Shown here one piece after another: positions 1 to 6,684 of a stretch of DNA of 8,835 nucleotides. Both the position numbers and the translations under genes were made by a program. The DNA is taken from NCBI GenBank assembly GCA_026987855.1, contig JALSMD010000108.1, forward strand, positions 1 to 8,835, read 5' to 3'. How positions within the stretch are numbered: the stretch's first letter is position 1; each line of letters starts with the position of its first letter. Under the pieces are notes generated by a model. It was not told the origin of the DNA, made no database searches, and worked only from the letters and a program-made list of their open reading frames with translations. Source of the DNA: Candidatus Falkowiibacteriota bacterium (GTDB taxonomy: Bacteria > Patescibacteriota > Patescibacteriia > Patescibacteriales > JALSMD01).

Positions 1-1
1 G

Positions 2-229
2 GAAGGAGAGAAAGATTTTTATCAGATTATTAAATATTTGAATAAGAGATATAAAACTACTATTATAATGGTTTCTCACGAAATTAATATGGTTTATAGA
101 TTCGCCACCCAAATTATTTGTCTAAATAGAGATTTAGTATGTATGGGAATGCCTAAGGAAACAATTACTAGAGAAGTTTTAAAGAAATTATATGGCAAAG
201 AGGTTGATTTTAGGGAACATAAACATTAG
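2..229 (+). CDS. Metal (Zn/Mn-type) ABC transporter ATP-binding protein, 3' part only
   Basis: This is the C-terminal end, about 75 residues, of an ABC ATPase whose start lies before the window. The frame is open from base 2 and ends at TAG. It contains the H-loop (switch histidine) in the stretch IIMVSHE, followed by a segment reading ICLNRDLVCMGMPKE. This CLNR-x-LVC-x-G pattern is typical of ATPases serving ZnuB/MntB-type permeases. The tail LYGKEVDF...HKH, ending in histidines, also fits that family. The Walker A, Q-loop and signature motifs are off the window and cannot be checked. The product would sit on the inner face of the membrane and drive import of Zn2+ or Mn2+ with the permease encoded next. 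The metal cannot be decided from sequence. A TTG at 38 could be mistaken for a start, but the coding frame clearly continues upstream of it. Confidence 0.88.
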   Translation, partial: EGEKDFYQIIKYLNKRYKTTIIMVSHEINMVYRFATQIICLNRDLVCMGMPKETITREVLKKLYGKEVDFREHKH

Positions 230-353
230 TTTGGCACATGTATCGCTTAAATTTTATTTTAATAAAGTTTTTTTGAAGTCTAAAAAGATAAAATATAAAA
301 TTATAACCAAAAATTTTAAGTAGTAAACTGATCTTATTTTATTAAGGTTTGAG

Positions 354-382
354 TTCTAAGTTTTTATTTTGGGCAATATAAT
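354..382 (+). promoter_or_regulatory. Possible promoter for the permease-lgt pair
   Basis: A perfect -10 hexamer TATAAT lies at 377-382. The best -35 at 17-nt spacing is TTCTAA (354-359), which matches the consensus at only three positions. The site falls in a 226-nt gap between the ATPase and permease genes, about 70 nt before the permease ATG. In such AT-rich DNA a TATAAT alone is weak evidence, so this is tentative. Confidence 0.3.
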
Positions 383-455
383 AACGGATTATGAGTGAAT
401 AGTTTTTTTGTGTCTAGTGTATTTTATAACAATTATTTTAGATTTAATTTTATAT

Positions 456-1265
456 ATGTTAGAAATATTAAGTTACCCATTTTTTCAAAGAGCTATTTTA
501 GCCGGCTTGATAATGGCATTACTTTTGGCTTTTTTAGGGCCATTTGTTATTTTAAAAAGAATGTCTTTTTTTGCTGATGGGATAGCACATGCTTCTTTAG
601 CCGGGGTAGCCATTGGGATTTTTTTGTCTTTCAATCCATTATTAGCCGCTATTTTAGTAAGTGTTATTTTTGCCATTATTATTTATTTTACCGAGCAAAG
701 ACAAGAATTGCCAGTTGACACTATAATTGGTATCCTGTTTAGTTTTGGTATGGCGGTAGGCGTACTTTTAATTAGTATATACCCTGGTTATCAGCCAGAA
801 TTGATGAGTTTTTTGTTTGGTAATATTTTAGCAATCCAGAAAAACGAATTGATCACAATATTTGGGTTAGGCTTATTTGTTTTGTTGTTTTTGTCTTTTA
901 ATCTCAAACAGTTAGCCCTTTTTACTTTAAATGAAGAAACAGCTTATGTAGAAGGCATAAAGATAAAGAAGTTGCGTTTATTTCTTTATATATTTTTAGC
1001 GATTACCGTGGTCTTGGGAATTAAAATTCTAGGAATAATATTAATAAGTGCTTTACTACTTATTCCTACTGCCATTGCCAGACTTTTTTCTCGTTCTTTT
1101 GTTTCTTTGCTAGTCAGTAGTATTCTATTGGCGGAAGGTATAGTTTTGGCCGGTATTATTTTTTCTTATTATTTAAATCTTCCCACGGGCCCCAGTATTG
1201 TTGTTTTAGGCGTTTTGGTTTTTATATTTGGTATTTTTGCGAAAAGCATTAAAAAATATGTTTAA
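456..1265 (+). CDS. Metal ABC transporter permease, ZnuB/MntB family (ABC-3)
   Basis: Integral membrane permease of 269 residues that forms the channel through which Zn2+ or Mn2+ enters the cell, powered by the ATPase encoded upstream. Evidence: the N-terminus MLEILSYPFFQRA is a classic family start. The conserved stretch DGIAHASLAGVAIG is at residues 41-54, and LISALLLIPTAIARL plus NLPTGPSIVVL lie near the C-terminus. The whole chain is hydrophobic, with about eight or nine membrane segments. I chose the ATG at 456 because it begins exactly where family homology begins; a TTG at 408 in the same frame would add 16 non-conserved residues. No good Shine-Dalgarno is visible. No periplasmic metal-binding protein (ZnuA-like) is in the window; it may lie upstream. 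Zn versus Mn specificity cannot be assigned. Confidence 0.93.
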   Translation: MLEILSYPFFQRAILAGLIMALLLAFLGPFVILKRMSFFADGIAHASLAGVAIGIFLSFNPLLAAILVSVIFAIIIYFTEQRQELPVDTIIGILFSFGMAVGVLLISIYPGYQPELMSFLFGNILAIQKNELITIFGLGLFVLLFLSFNLKQLALFTLNEETAYVEGIKIKKLRLFLYIFLAITVVLGIKILGIILISALLLIPTAIARLFSRSFVSLLVSSILLAEGIVLAGIIFSYYLNLPTGPSIVVLGVLVFIFGIFAKSIKKYV

Positions 1266-2133
1266 TTTTTTACATTCTTTTTCGCCGCAACCAATTTTAT
1301 TTTCGTTGGGTCCAATAAAAATATATTGGTATGGTCTTTTTATAGTTTTAGGAATTATAGCTGGCATTAGTATTTCATTATTTTTGGCACAAAAATATTA
1401 TTTAAAAAAAGAAAAATTTATTGATATGTCTTTTTGGTTTATATTTTGTGGCCTGTTGGGAGCTCGCCTTTACCATATATTGGTTGAATTTTCATATTAT
1501 AAGCAGCATATTTTAGATGTTTTTAAAATATGGCAAGGAGGATTGGCTATCCATGGTGGCATTTTAGGAGGCTTGCTTGTCTTACTTTATTTTTCTCGAA
1601 AACACATTCATTATTTTGCGAGACAAAACTTTATTATAGATCTCAAGACTAAAGATAAATTTTGTCTTTTGGCTTCTATAGTGGCGCCTGCTATAGCTTT
1701 GGGACAGGCTATTGGTCGATGGGGAAACTATTTTAATCAAGAACTGTTTGGTTATCCTACATCATTGCCTTGGGGAATTCCTATTGACCCTGTTAATCGT
1801 CCTCTGAATTATTTTTCTTATCAATTTTTTCACCCAGCCTTTTTATATGAATCTATTGGCGATTTTTTAATTTTTATTTTCCTTCTGTTCTTTCATTTTT
1901 GGATAATAAAAAACAGAAAAAGCTTATATTATAATTTTTTATTAAACCTTGCTTATTTGTTTTTTTATTCTTTATTAAGGTTTGGGACGGAATTTATTAG
2001 AATTGATCCAGCTCCTGAGTTTTTTTCTTTACGCTTTGCGCAAATTATTAGTCTTTTATTGATGATAATAACTATTATTTTGTTTTTAAGAAGCAGAAAA
2101 GACAAATTTCATAATATTTTTAATTTTAGTTAA
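1258..2133 (+). CDS. lgt: Prolipoprotein diacylglyceryl transferase
   Basis: Membrane enzyme of 291 residues that transfers a diacylglyceryl group from phosphatidylglycerol to the lipobox cysteine of prolipoproteins, the first step of lipoprotein maturation. Visible signatures: IYWYGL near residue 22; GARLYH at 68-73; AIHGG with His99; the family hallmark GRWGNYFNQE at 153-162 (Arg154, Asn157, Glu162); HPAFLYES at 192-199; and RFGTEFIR at 241-248, matching the C-terminal arginine motif. About seven hydrophobic segments are present. The region between the first conserved half and the hallmark (roughly residues 114-138, charged and Lys-rich) is about a dozen residues longer than in typical Lgt. 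The start is the ATG at 1258, in the last codons of the permease gene: the genes overlap by 8 nt (ATGTTTAA), which suggests co-transcription and translational coupling. A TTG at 1228 lies deeper in the permease and is unlikely. Confidence 0.96.
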   Translation: MFNFLHSFSPQPILFSLGPIKIYWYGLFIVLGIIAGISISLFLAQKYYLKKEKFIDMSFWFIFCGLLGARLYHILVEFSYYKQHILDVFKIWQGGLAIHGGILGGLLVLLYFSRKHIHYFARQNFIIDLKTKDKFCLLASIVAPAIALGQAIGRWGNYFNQELFGYPTSLPWGIPIDPVNRPLNYFSYQFFHPAFLYESIGDFLIFIFLLFFHFWIIKNRKSLYYNFLLNLAYLFFYSLLRFGTEFIRIDPAPEFFSLRFAQIISLLLMIITIILFLRSRKDKFHNIFNFS

Positions 2134-2152
2134 TATTTTTTGATAGGCTTGT

Positions 2153-2182
2153 TTGAAGAAAAGAGGATAAATGTTGTATATT
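2153..2182 (+). promoter_or_regulatory. Weak candidate promoter for the 99-residue protein gene
   Basis: TTGAAG (2153-2158) and TATATT (2177-2182) are separated by 18 nt in the 107-nt gap after lgt, about 58 nt before the next ATG. Both hexamers resemble the sigma-70 consensus, but base composition makes chance matches common. Confidence 0.28.
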
Positions 2183-2240
2183 AGGAAATTTAGTTAAAGC
2201 TAGTTTATATATTTGTTTTATAATAATTGATTATAAAAAT

Positions 2241-2540
2241 ATGGATATAAAAAATTTAGTGCGAAACGCTAAACAGTTAACTAGTTGTGAGTTTGAAAAG
2301 AAACTTAACAAATTAGTGCGTGATAATTATCATTATCGCAATCTAGACAGAAGGAATAGAAAAATAATTTTAGATTTAATAAAAAAGTGGAAAGAAAAAA
2401 TTAGGCGCGGCACAGGAATCTCCGACAGCGCCTTTCGCACTGAAATGCATCGATTATACAAAGATAGAATTAAACTAGGTCTAAGCGAGGAAGATTTGAA
2501 GGATATTAAAGAAATTATGGATGCTTTTAGAAGAGGTTAA
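2241..2540 (+). CDS. Hypothetical small basic helical protein with internal duplication
   Basis: I do not recognise this 99-residue protein. It is highly charged and net basic, has no signal peptide or membrane segment, and looks almost entirely alpha-helical. The two halves appear homologous: residues 13-50 and 60-96 align with one gap. Phe18/Phe65, Leu25/Leu72, Asp28/Asp75, Leu35/Leu81, Lys41/Lys87 and Ile43/Ile89 are identical, and Leu22/Met69, Lys24/Arg71, Arg27/Lys74, Asp45/Glu91, Leu46/Ile92, Ile47/Met93 and Trp50/Phe96 are conservative pairs. A basic linker (KEKIRRGTG) separates them. This suggests two helical hairpins, perhaps a nucleic-acid- or ribosome-binding module; that role is inference only. 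The start is ATG at 2241 with no Shine-Dalgarno. It sits alone between lgt and the infB promoter. Coding status is supported by the protein-like composition and the repeat, but no homologue is known to me. Confidence 0.72.
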   Translation: MDIKNLVRNAKQLTSCEFEKKLNKLVRDNYHYRNLDRRNRKIILDLIKKWKEKIRRGTGISDSAFRTEMHRLYKDRIKLGLSEEDLKDIKEIMDAFRRG

Positions 2541-2546
2541 ATTTAC

Positions 2547-2575
2547 TTGACTAAATGATATTTTTTTTGTAAAAT
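2547..2575 (+). promoter_or_regulatory. Strong candidate sigma-70-type promoter for infB
   Basis: TTGACT (2547-2552, five of six consensus bases) and TAAAAT (2570-2575, five of six) are separated by exactly 17 nt, and lie just after the stop of the 99-residue gene. Predicted transcription start is about 2582, giving a leader of about 56 nt before infB. Confidence 0.6.
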
Positions 2576-2594
2576 TAAATAAATAAAAGCAATG

Positions 2595-2610
2595 CGGAAC
2601 TAAAGTTCCG
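2595..2610 (+). promoter_or_regulatory. Hairpin in infB leader, attenuator- or terminator-like
   Basis: A perfect 6-bp stem, CGGAAC / GTTCCG, closes a TAAA loop and is followed by only four T (2611-2614). It sits about 13 nt after the predicted infB transcription start and 27 nt before its ATG. It could be a weak terminator for the upstream 99-residue gene, an attenuator, or an mRNA-stabilising 5' hairpin. A three-codon ORF (ATG CGG AAC TAA, 2592-2603) lies over its left arm and loop. Confidence 0.5.
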
Positions 2611-2637
2611 TTTTAAAATTGATGGAAATATAAGCTT

Positions 2638-4602
2638 ATGAATATTACAGAATTAGCTCGCATCTTAAAGATAACGCCACAGGAGTTAAGGGAAAAATTG
2701 CCTTTGCTTGGTTTTGATATTGGCCCAAAAGCGATAAAAATAGATCGTAATGTAGCTAACAGAATTATTAAAGATTGGCCAAGATTAAAGAAAAAACTAG
2801 AATACGAGGAACGTTTAAGGCAAGAAGAAGAAAAGAAAAGAGAAAAAAAAGAAAGCAAAAAAGAAAAAGTAAAAATAGAAATCCCAAAGTTTATTACTGT
2901 CAGAGATTTCGCTACCTTAACCAATTTGCCTGTTAATATAATTTTGTCTGAATTAATGAAAAATGGAGTTTTTACTTCTATAAATGAAAAAATAGACTTT
3001 GAAACAGCTTGGTTAGTCGGTTCAGAATTGGGGTTTGAGGTTGTTTTGAAAGAGGATGTGCTAGTAGAAGAAGAGCAAGATGTTAAAAAATTAAAAGAAA
3101 TTTTAGAAAAAGAAAACAAAGAAGAGCTACAAAGTCGTCCTCCAGTTATCGTAGTTATGGGACATGTTGATCACGGTAAAACAAAATTATTGGACGCTAT
3201 TCGTAGGACAAATGTAGTAGAAGGAGAAGCTGGTGGGATTACTCAACATATTGGCGCTTACCAGGTTAAAAGAAAAGGCAAGTTAATAACTTTTATTGAC
3301 ACCCCTGGACACGAAGCTTTTACAGCCATGCGTAGTCGCGGAGCCAAAGTAGCTGACATTGCTATTTTAGTCGTGGCAGCTGATGATGGCGTTAAACCCC
3401 AAACAATAGAAGCATATCACATAATTGAATCTGCTCAATTACCAATGATTGTTGCTATCAATAAAATAGACAAAGAAGGAGCTGACATCAATAAAACCAA
3501 ACAAGAATTATCAAATAAACTAGGAATTATACCAGAAGACTGGGGGGGCAAAACTATTTGTGTGCCTATATCTGCGTTAAAAGGTCAGGGCATAGAGGAT
3601 CTTTTAGATATGATTTTGTTGGTAGCGGATATGGAATCAGAACATATTAAAGCCAACCCAAACTCTAGGGCAATTGGTACAGTAATTGAGTCTCACATAG
3701 ATAAAGGAGCCGGACCAGTAGCAACAATTTTAATTCAAAACGGCACTTTAAAAATAGGAGATAATCTTTCTTATAAAGGAGTTAATTATGGTAAGGTGAG
3801 AGCTTTACATGATTATCAGAGCAGACCAATTAAGCAGGCAGGACCAGCAGAACCAGCAAAGATTTTAGGTTTAAAAATACTACCTGAGGTAGGAGATATT
3901 TTAGAGGTGAGCGAAGGCAAAAAAATTAAACATAAAAAATTGAGGGTTCTTAAGAAAGAGCCATTAATTAAAGTTACTTCTGGCGATGATGATAAGGCGA
4001 AAAAGATTAACTTAATTATCAAGAGCGATGTTTTGGGTTCAGCAGAAGCTATTGAGGAATCCTTGGCTAAAATTAGTACTGATAAAATTAAAGTTAATAT
4101 TATTCATAAAGGGTTAGGGAATATCACGGACGGAGATATTAAGCGTGCAGAAGCTTCAAATGCAATAATTGTTGGCTTTAATGTTAAGCTGCCACATCTA
4201 GTTGAAGATTTGGCACGTGAAAAAAATATAGAAGTAAAACTCTATCAAATAATCTACGATCTTATCAACGATATTCAGAAGAAAATGGAAGAAATGGTAG
4301 AGCCAGAATATAAAAGAGTTGATTTAGGAAAAGTACAGATAATGGCTGTTTTCCGTAAAGAGCCTAAAATGCAGATAATAGGAGGAAAGGTTATAGAAGG
4401 ACGAGCGGAGACAGATAGTGAAGTAGAAATTATTAGAAAAAATGAATTTATTGATAGTGGCAAGATTAGTCGTTTACAATCAGGCAAACAAGATGTTAGT
4501 TTTGTAGAAGAGGGACAAGAATGTGGTTTGCAATATGAAGGCGATCCTGTTATTCAGGTCGGCGATATTTTACATTTTTACAAAAAAGAAAAAATTAGTT
4601 AG
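2638..4602 (+). CDS. infB: Translation initiation factor IF-2
   Basis: GTPase of 654 residues that delivers initiator tRNA to the 30S subunit and promotes 70S joining. Domains: an IF2_N-like module at 1-50, a charged Lys/Glu helix at about 51-80, a second IF2_N-like module at about 85-137, the G domain at 168-330, domain II at about 341-430, domain III at about 455-550 and the C2 initiator-tRNA-binding domain at about 560-654. All G motifs are intact: G1 GHVDHGKT (175-182), G2 with GGITQHIG (199-206), G3 DTPGH (221-225), G4 NKID (275-278) and G5 SAL (312-314). The protein is compact compared with the ~890 residues of E. coli IF-2, the loss being in the N-terminal linker. The ATG at 2638 has no real Shine-Dalgarno. 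It is followed by rbfA and a DHH gene as in many bacteria, but nusA is not upstream. Ends at TAG. Confidence 0.98.
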   Translation: MNITELARILKITPQELREKLPLLGFDIGPKAIKIDRNVANRIIKDWPRLKKKLEYEERLRQEEEKKREKKESKKEKVKIEIPKFITVRDFATLTNLPVNIILSELMKNGVFTSINEKIDFETAWLVGSELGFEVVLKEDVLVEEEQDVKKLKEILEKENKEELQSRPPVIVVMGHVDHGKTKLLDAIRRTNVVEGEAGGITQHIGAYQVKRKGKLITFIDTPGHEAFTAMRSRGAKVADIAILVVAADDGVKPQTIEAYHIIESAQLPMIVAINKIDKEGADINKTKQELSNKLGIIPEDWGGKTICVPISALKGQGIEDLLDMILLVADMESEHIKANPNSRAIGTVIESHIDKGAGPVATILIQNGTLKIGDNLSYKGVNYGKVRALHDYQSRPIKQAGPAEPAKILGLKILPEVGDILEVSEGKKIKHKKLRVLKKEPLIKVTSGDDDKAKKINLIIKSDVLGSAEAIEESLAKISTDKIKVNIIHKGLGNITDGDIKRAEASNAIIVGFNVKLPHLVEDLAREKNIEVKLYQIIYDLINDIQKKMEEMVEPEYKRVDLGKVQIMAVFRKEPKMQIIGGKVIEGRAETDSEVEIIRKNEFIDSGKISRLQSGKQDVSFVEEGQECGLQYEGDPVIQVGDILHFYKKEKIS

Positions 4603-4704
4603 CAATTAGAAATTGAATAATTGAAATTTTAAATTTTTAGTTGTGATTTTGTTGTTTAATTTAATATTTATAAAAGGTTTTTAATTAGATTATCTTATAA
4701 ATTT

Positions 4705-5058
4705 ATGTCTCGTACAGAGAGAATAAACGAATTACTAAGGGACGAACTTTCTGTTTTGGTCAATAAAGAAATTAATGTTGACGGTTGTTTAGTAACTATT
4801 TCTTATGTAAAATGTTCTTCTGATTTACGTCACGCAAAAATAGGAGTTAGATCTCTGCCAGAACATAAATTAGGAACAGTTTTGCGGGAATTAAGAAAGC
4901 ACAATATGTCTTTTGCTAGAACTCTTAACAAAAGATTAAAATTAAAATATATGCCTCATTTTCGATGGGTAGCTGATGTTTCTGGTCGTAATTTTGATAA
5001 AATAGAAGAAATTTTACGCAAGATTAAGGAGGAAGAAAGTTATGAACAGAATAACTAA
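4705..5058 (+). CDS. rbfA: 30S ribosome-binding factor RbfA
   Basis: Small KH-fold protein of 117 residues that binds the 30S subunit and helps mature the 5' end of 16S rRNA. The family pattern is clear: N-terminal SRTERINELLRDELS, then VTISYVKCSSDLRHAKIGVR (strand-helix with the S-D-L-R-x-A-K motif at about residues 38-45), and a C-terminal part LKLKYMPHFRWVAD that matches the usual tPeLrFvxD segment. Length is typical. It follows infB after a 102-nt AT-only gap in which I see no convincing terminator or promoter, so it is probably read from the infB promoter. Its last 17 nt overlap the next gene and carry that gene's ribosome binding site. No Shine-Dalgarno precedes its own ATG. Confidence 0.94.
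   Translation: MSRTERINELLRDELSVLVNKEINVDGCLVTISYVKCSSDLRHAKIGVRSLPEHKLGTVLRELRKHNMSFARTLNKRLKLKYMPHFRWVADVSGRNFDKIEEILRKIKEEESYEQNN
5026..5032 (+). promoter_or_regulatory. Strong Shine-Dalgarno for the DHH gene inside rbfA
   Basis: AAGGAGG ends 9 nt before the ATG at 5042 and lies within the rbfA reading frame. It is the only strong anti-SD match I find ahead of any gene start in the window, and it fixes the DHH start codon. Confidence 0.8.
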
Positions 5059-6022
5059 ATTGCTTCACAAGCAAGCTTATAAAAGAATAAAAGATTCTAA
5101 TCATATTTTATTGGCCACACATGAAAAACCAGACGGAGACGCCTTATCTTCTATTAGTGTAATGATAGAATTACTAGAAAATCTAAATAAAGCTTACACT
5201 GCTTTTTGTATAGATGAACCTCCTGTCCAGTTTGATTTTTTACCTCATATAGAAAAAATAAAAACTAACAAAGATAAGATAGATATTTCTCAATATGATT
5301 TATTTATTTCTTTGGATTGTGGCAGTTTAAGTAGGACGGGGCTACATGAGGAGATAAACAATTCCTCTCAAAAACCTTTTATTATTGAGTTTGATCACCA
5401 CCTTAAAATTGAAGATATTGCCGATATTGAAATTAGAGATTCAGCAGCAGCCTCCACTACAGAGATACTTTATGATTTTTTGCAATTTAATAAAATTTCT
5501 ATAAATAAAAATATTGCCAATTGTATTTTGACAGGCATTTTAACAGACACCGCTTTTTTTCTTTACCCTTCTACTAGAGATAAAACTATTTCCATAGCCT
5601 CCGAAATGCTAGAAAAAGGAGCCCGTTTTCCTCAAATTATTGAAAACACTTGGCGCAATAAAAGCTTGGGAGCAATGCAGGTATGGGGTAAGGCGTTGTC
5701 TAATATTTATTTAAATAAAAAATACGGATTGGCATTTTCTGTTTTAACTAAAAAAGATATAGAACAAAGCCGAGCCACAGAAGAGGAACTAGAAGGAATA
5801 GCCGGTTTTATGAGTAATTTGGAGGGGGTTAAGGCAATTTTGTTGTTAAGAGAAGAGCTAGATGGAAAAATTAAAGGGAGTTTAAGAACTAGCAGACCTG
5901 ATATTGATGTTTCTTTGTTAGCTCGTGCTTTGGGTGGAGGAGGACACAAAAAAGCTTCTGGTTTTAAAATTAAAGGTAAACTAACAAAAGAAGATAATGT
6001 CTGGAAAGTGGTTGACAATTAA
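5042..6022 (+). CDS. DHH/DHHA1 phosphoesterase, NrnA-like (oligoribonuclease / pAp phosphatase)
   Basis: Soluble metal-dependent phosphoesterase of 326 residues. NrnA-family enzymes degrade very short RNAs and many dephosphorylate 3'-phosphoadenosine 5'-phosphate or cyclic-dinucleotide products. All catalytic motifs are visible: motif I HEKPDGDA at 27-34 (His27, Asp31, Asp33), motif II with Asp92 in SLDCGS, motif III Asp118-His119-His120, and motif IV TGILTDT at 164-170 (Asp169). The C-terminal DHHA1 domain ends with LRTSRPDIDVS at 281-291 and the substrate-binding GGGGHKKASGF at 298-308. The position after infB-rbfA is the conserved place for nrnA. It overlaps rbfA by 17 nt with an excellent Shine-Dalgarno, indicating translation from the same mRNA. 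truB, commonly next, is absent. Exact substrate (nanoRNA, pAp or c-di-AMP/pApA) cannot be told from sequence. Confidence 0.93.
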   Translation: MNRITKLLHKQAYKRIKDSNHILLATHEKPDGDALSSISVMIELLENLNKAYTAFCIDEPPVQFDFLPHIEKIKTNKDKIDISQYDLFISLDCGSLSRTGLHEEINNSSQKPFIIEFDHHLKIEDIADIEIRDSAAASTTEILYDFLQFNKISINKNIANCILTGILTDTAFFLYPSTRDKTISIASEMLEKGARFPQIIENTWRNKSLGAMQVWGKALSNIYLNKKYGLAFSVLTKKDIEQSRATEEELEGIAGFMSNLEGVKAILLLREELDGKIKGSLRTSRPDIDVSLLARALGGGGHKKASGFKIKGKLTKEDNVWKVVDN

Positions 6023-6040
6023 ATCGTTTTTTTTTATAAT
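6012..6040 (+). promoter_or_regulatory. Perfect consensus sigma-70-type promoter for clpP
   Basis: TTGACA (6012-6017) and TATAAT (6035-6040) are both exact consensus with an optimal 17-nt spacer containing a T-run. The -35 overlaps the last codons of the DHH gene. Predicted start is about 6047, giving a ~34-nt leader for clpP. A second, weaker pair, TTGTCT (6045-6050) with TAAAAT (6069-6074) at 18 nt, would start at the clpP ATG itself. Confidence 0.75.
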
Positions 6041-6080
6041 ATTTTTGTCTTTGTTAAAAACTTATAGTTAAAATAATAAT

Positions 6081-6662
6081 ATGCCTTTAATACCAACCGT
6101 AATTGAAAAATCAACGCATGGCGAACGAGCATATGATATTTATTCTCGTTTGCTAAAAGATAGAATAATTTTTTTAGGAGAGCCCATTACTGATCATGTG
6201 GCTAATATTGTTATTGCCCAATTTTTATTTTTGGACGCCGAAAGCAAAGATAAAGAAATAAAATTTTATATAAATACTCCCGGCGGTTCAGTTACAGCTG
6301 GGCTAGCTATTTACGATACTATGCAATACATTAAATGTAATGTTTCTACTATTTGTATTGGTTTAGCTGCAAGTATGGGCGCAATTCTTTTAGCAGCTGG
6401 CACTCCGGGCCATCGTTTTGCTTTGCCTAACAGTGAAATTATGATCCATCAGGTAATGGGAGGCGCCGAAGGACAGGCTACAGATATAAAGATTCGCGCT
6501 GAACATATTTTAAAAGTTAAAAATCGTTTAAACAAAATTCTCGCTAAACATACTGGACAAAAAATACAAAAAATTGAAAAGGACACAGACAGGGATCGTT
6601 TTATGACAGCAGAAGAAGCAAAAAAATATGGTATTATTGATAAAATTATAACTAAACAATAA
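6081..6662 (+). CDS. clpP: ATP-dependent Clp protease proteolytic subunit
   Basis: Serine peptidase of 193 residues that forms the tetradecameric ClpP chamber and degrades proteins unfolded and fed in by ClpX or another Clp ATPase in the cytoplasm. The catalytic triad is intact: Ser98 in GLAASMGA, His123 in IMIHQ and Asp172 in the DRDRFM segment. Other hallmarks are IIFLGEPI near residue 29, the NTPGGSVTAGLAIYDTM strand-turn-helix region at 65-81 with the oxyanion-side glycines, and the C-terminal AEEAKKYGIID. Length matches the family, and the N-terminus MPLIPTVIEKS is typical, supporting the ATG at 6081. No Shine-Dalgarno is present. No Clp ATPase gene or tig is adjacent, so it appears to be a single-gene transcript from its own strong promoter, ended by the hairpin downstream. 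Confidence 0.98.
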   Translation: MPLIPTVIEKSTHGERAYDIYSRLLKDRIIFLGEPITDHVANIVIAQFLFLDAESKDKEIKFYINTPGGSVTAGLAIYDTMQYIKCNVSTICIGLAASMGAILLAAGTPGHRFALPNSEIMIHQVMGGAEGQATDIKIRAEHILKVKNRLNKILAKHTGQKIQKIEKDTDRDRFMTAEEAKKYGIIDKIITKQ

Positions 6663-6684
6663 TAAAGAAAAATACAAACAAAAA

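Noticed and set aside
38..229. TTG at 38 as the start of a small independent gene
   Set aside because: The frame is open to the window edge and the sequence is plainly the C-terminal part of an ABC ATPase.
395..577. Short plus-strand frame overlapping the permease start
   Set aside because: Different frame from the clear permease homology and no recognisable domain.
2613..3119. Minus-strand 168-codon frame opposite the infB start
   Set aside because: Ser/Phe-rich complement of the Lys/Glu-rich N-terminal part of IF-2; no protein family features.
4603..4704. AT-only repeats such as ATTGAAAT and palindromic AAATTT after infB
   Set aside because: Short, imperfect and expected by chance in this base composition; no stable GC stem for a terminator and no clear promoter.
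5707..6018. 103-codon minus-strand frame inside the DHH gene
   Set aside because: Opposes the conserved DHHA1 domain; composition is that of an antisense shadow.
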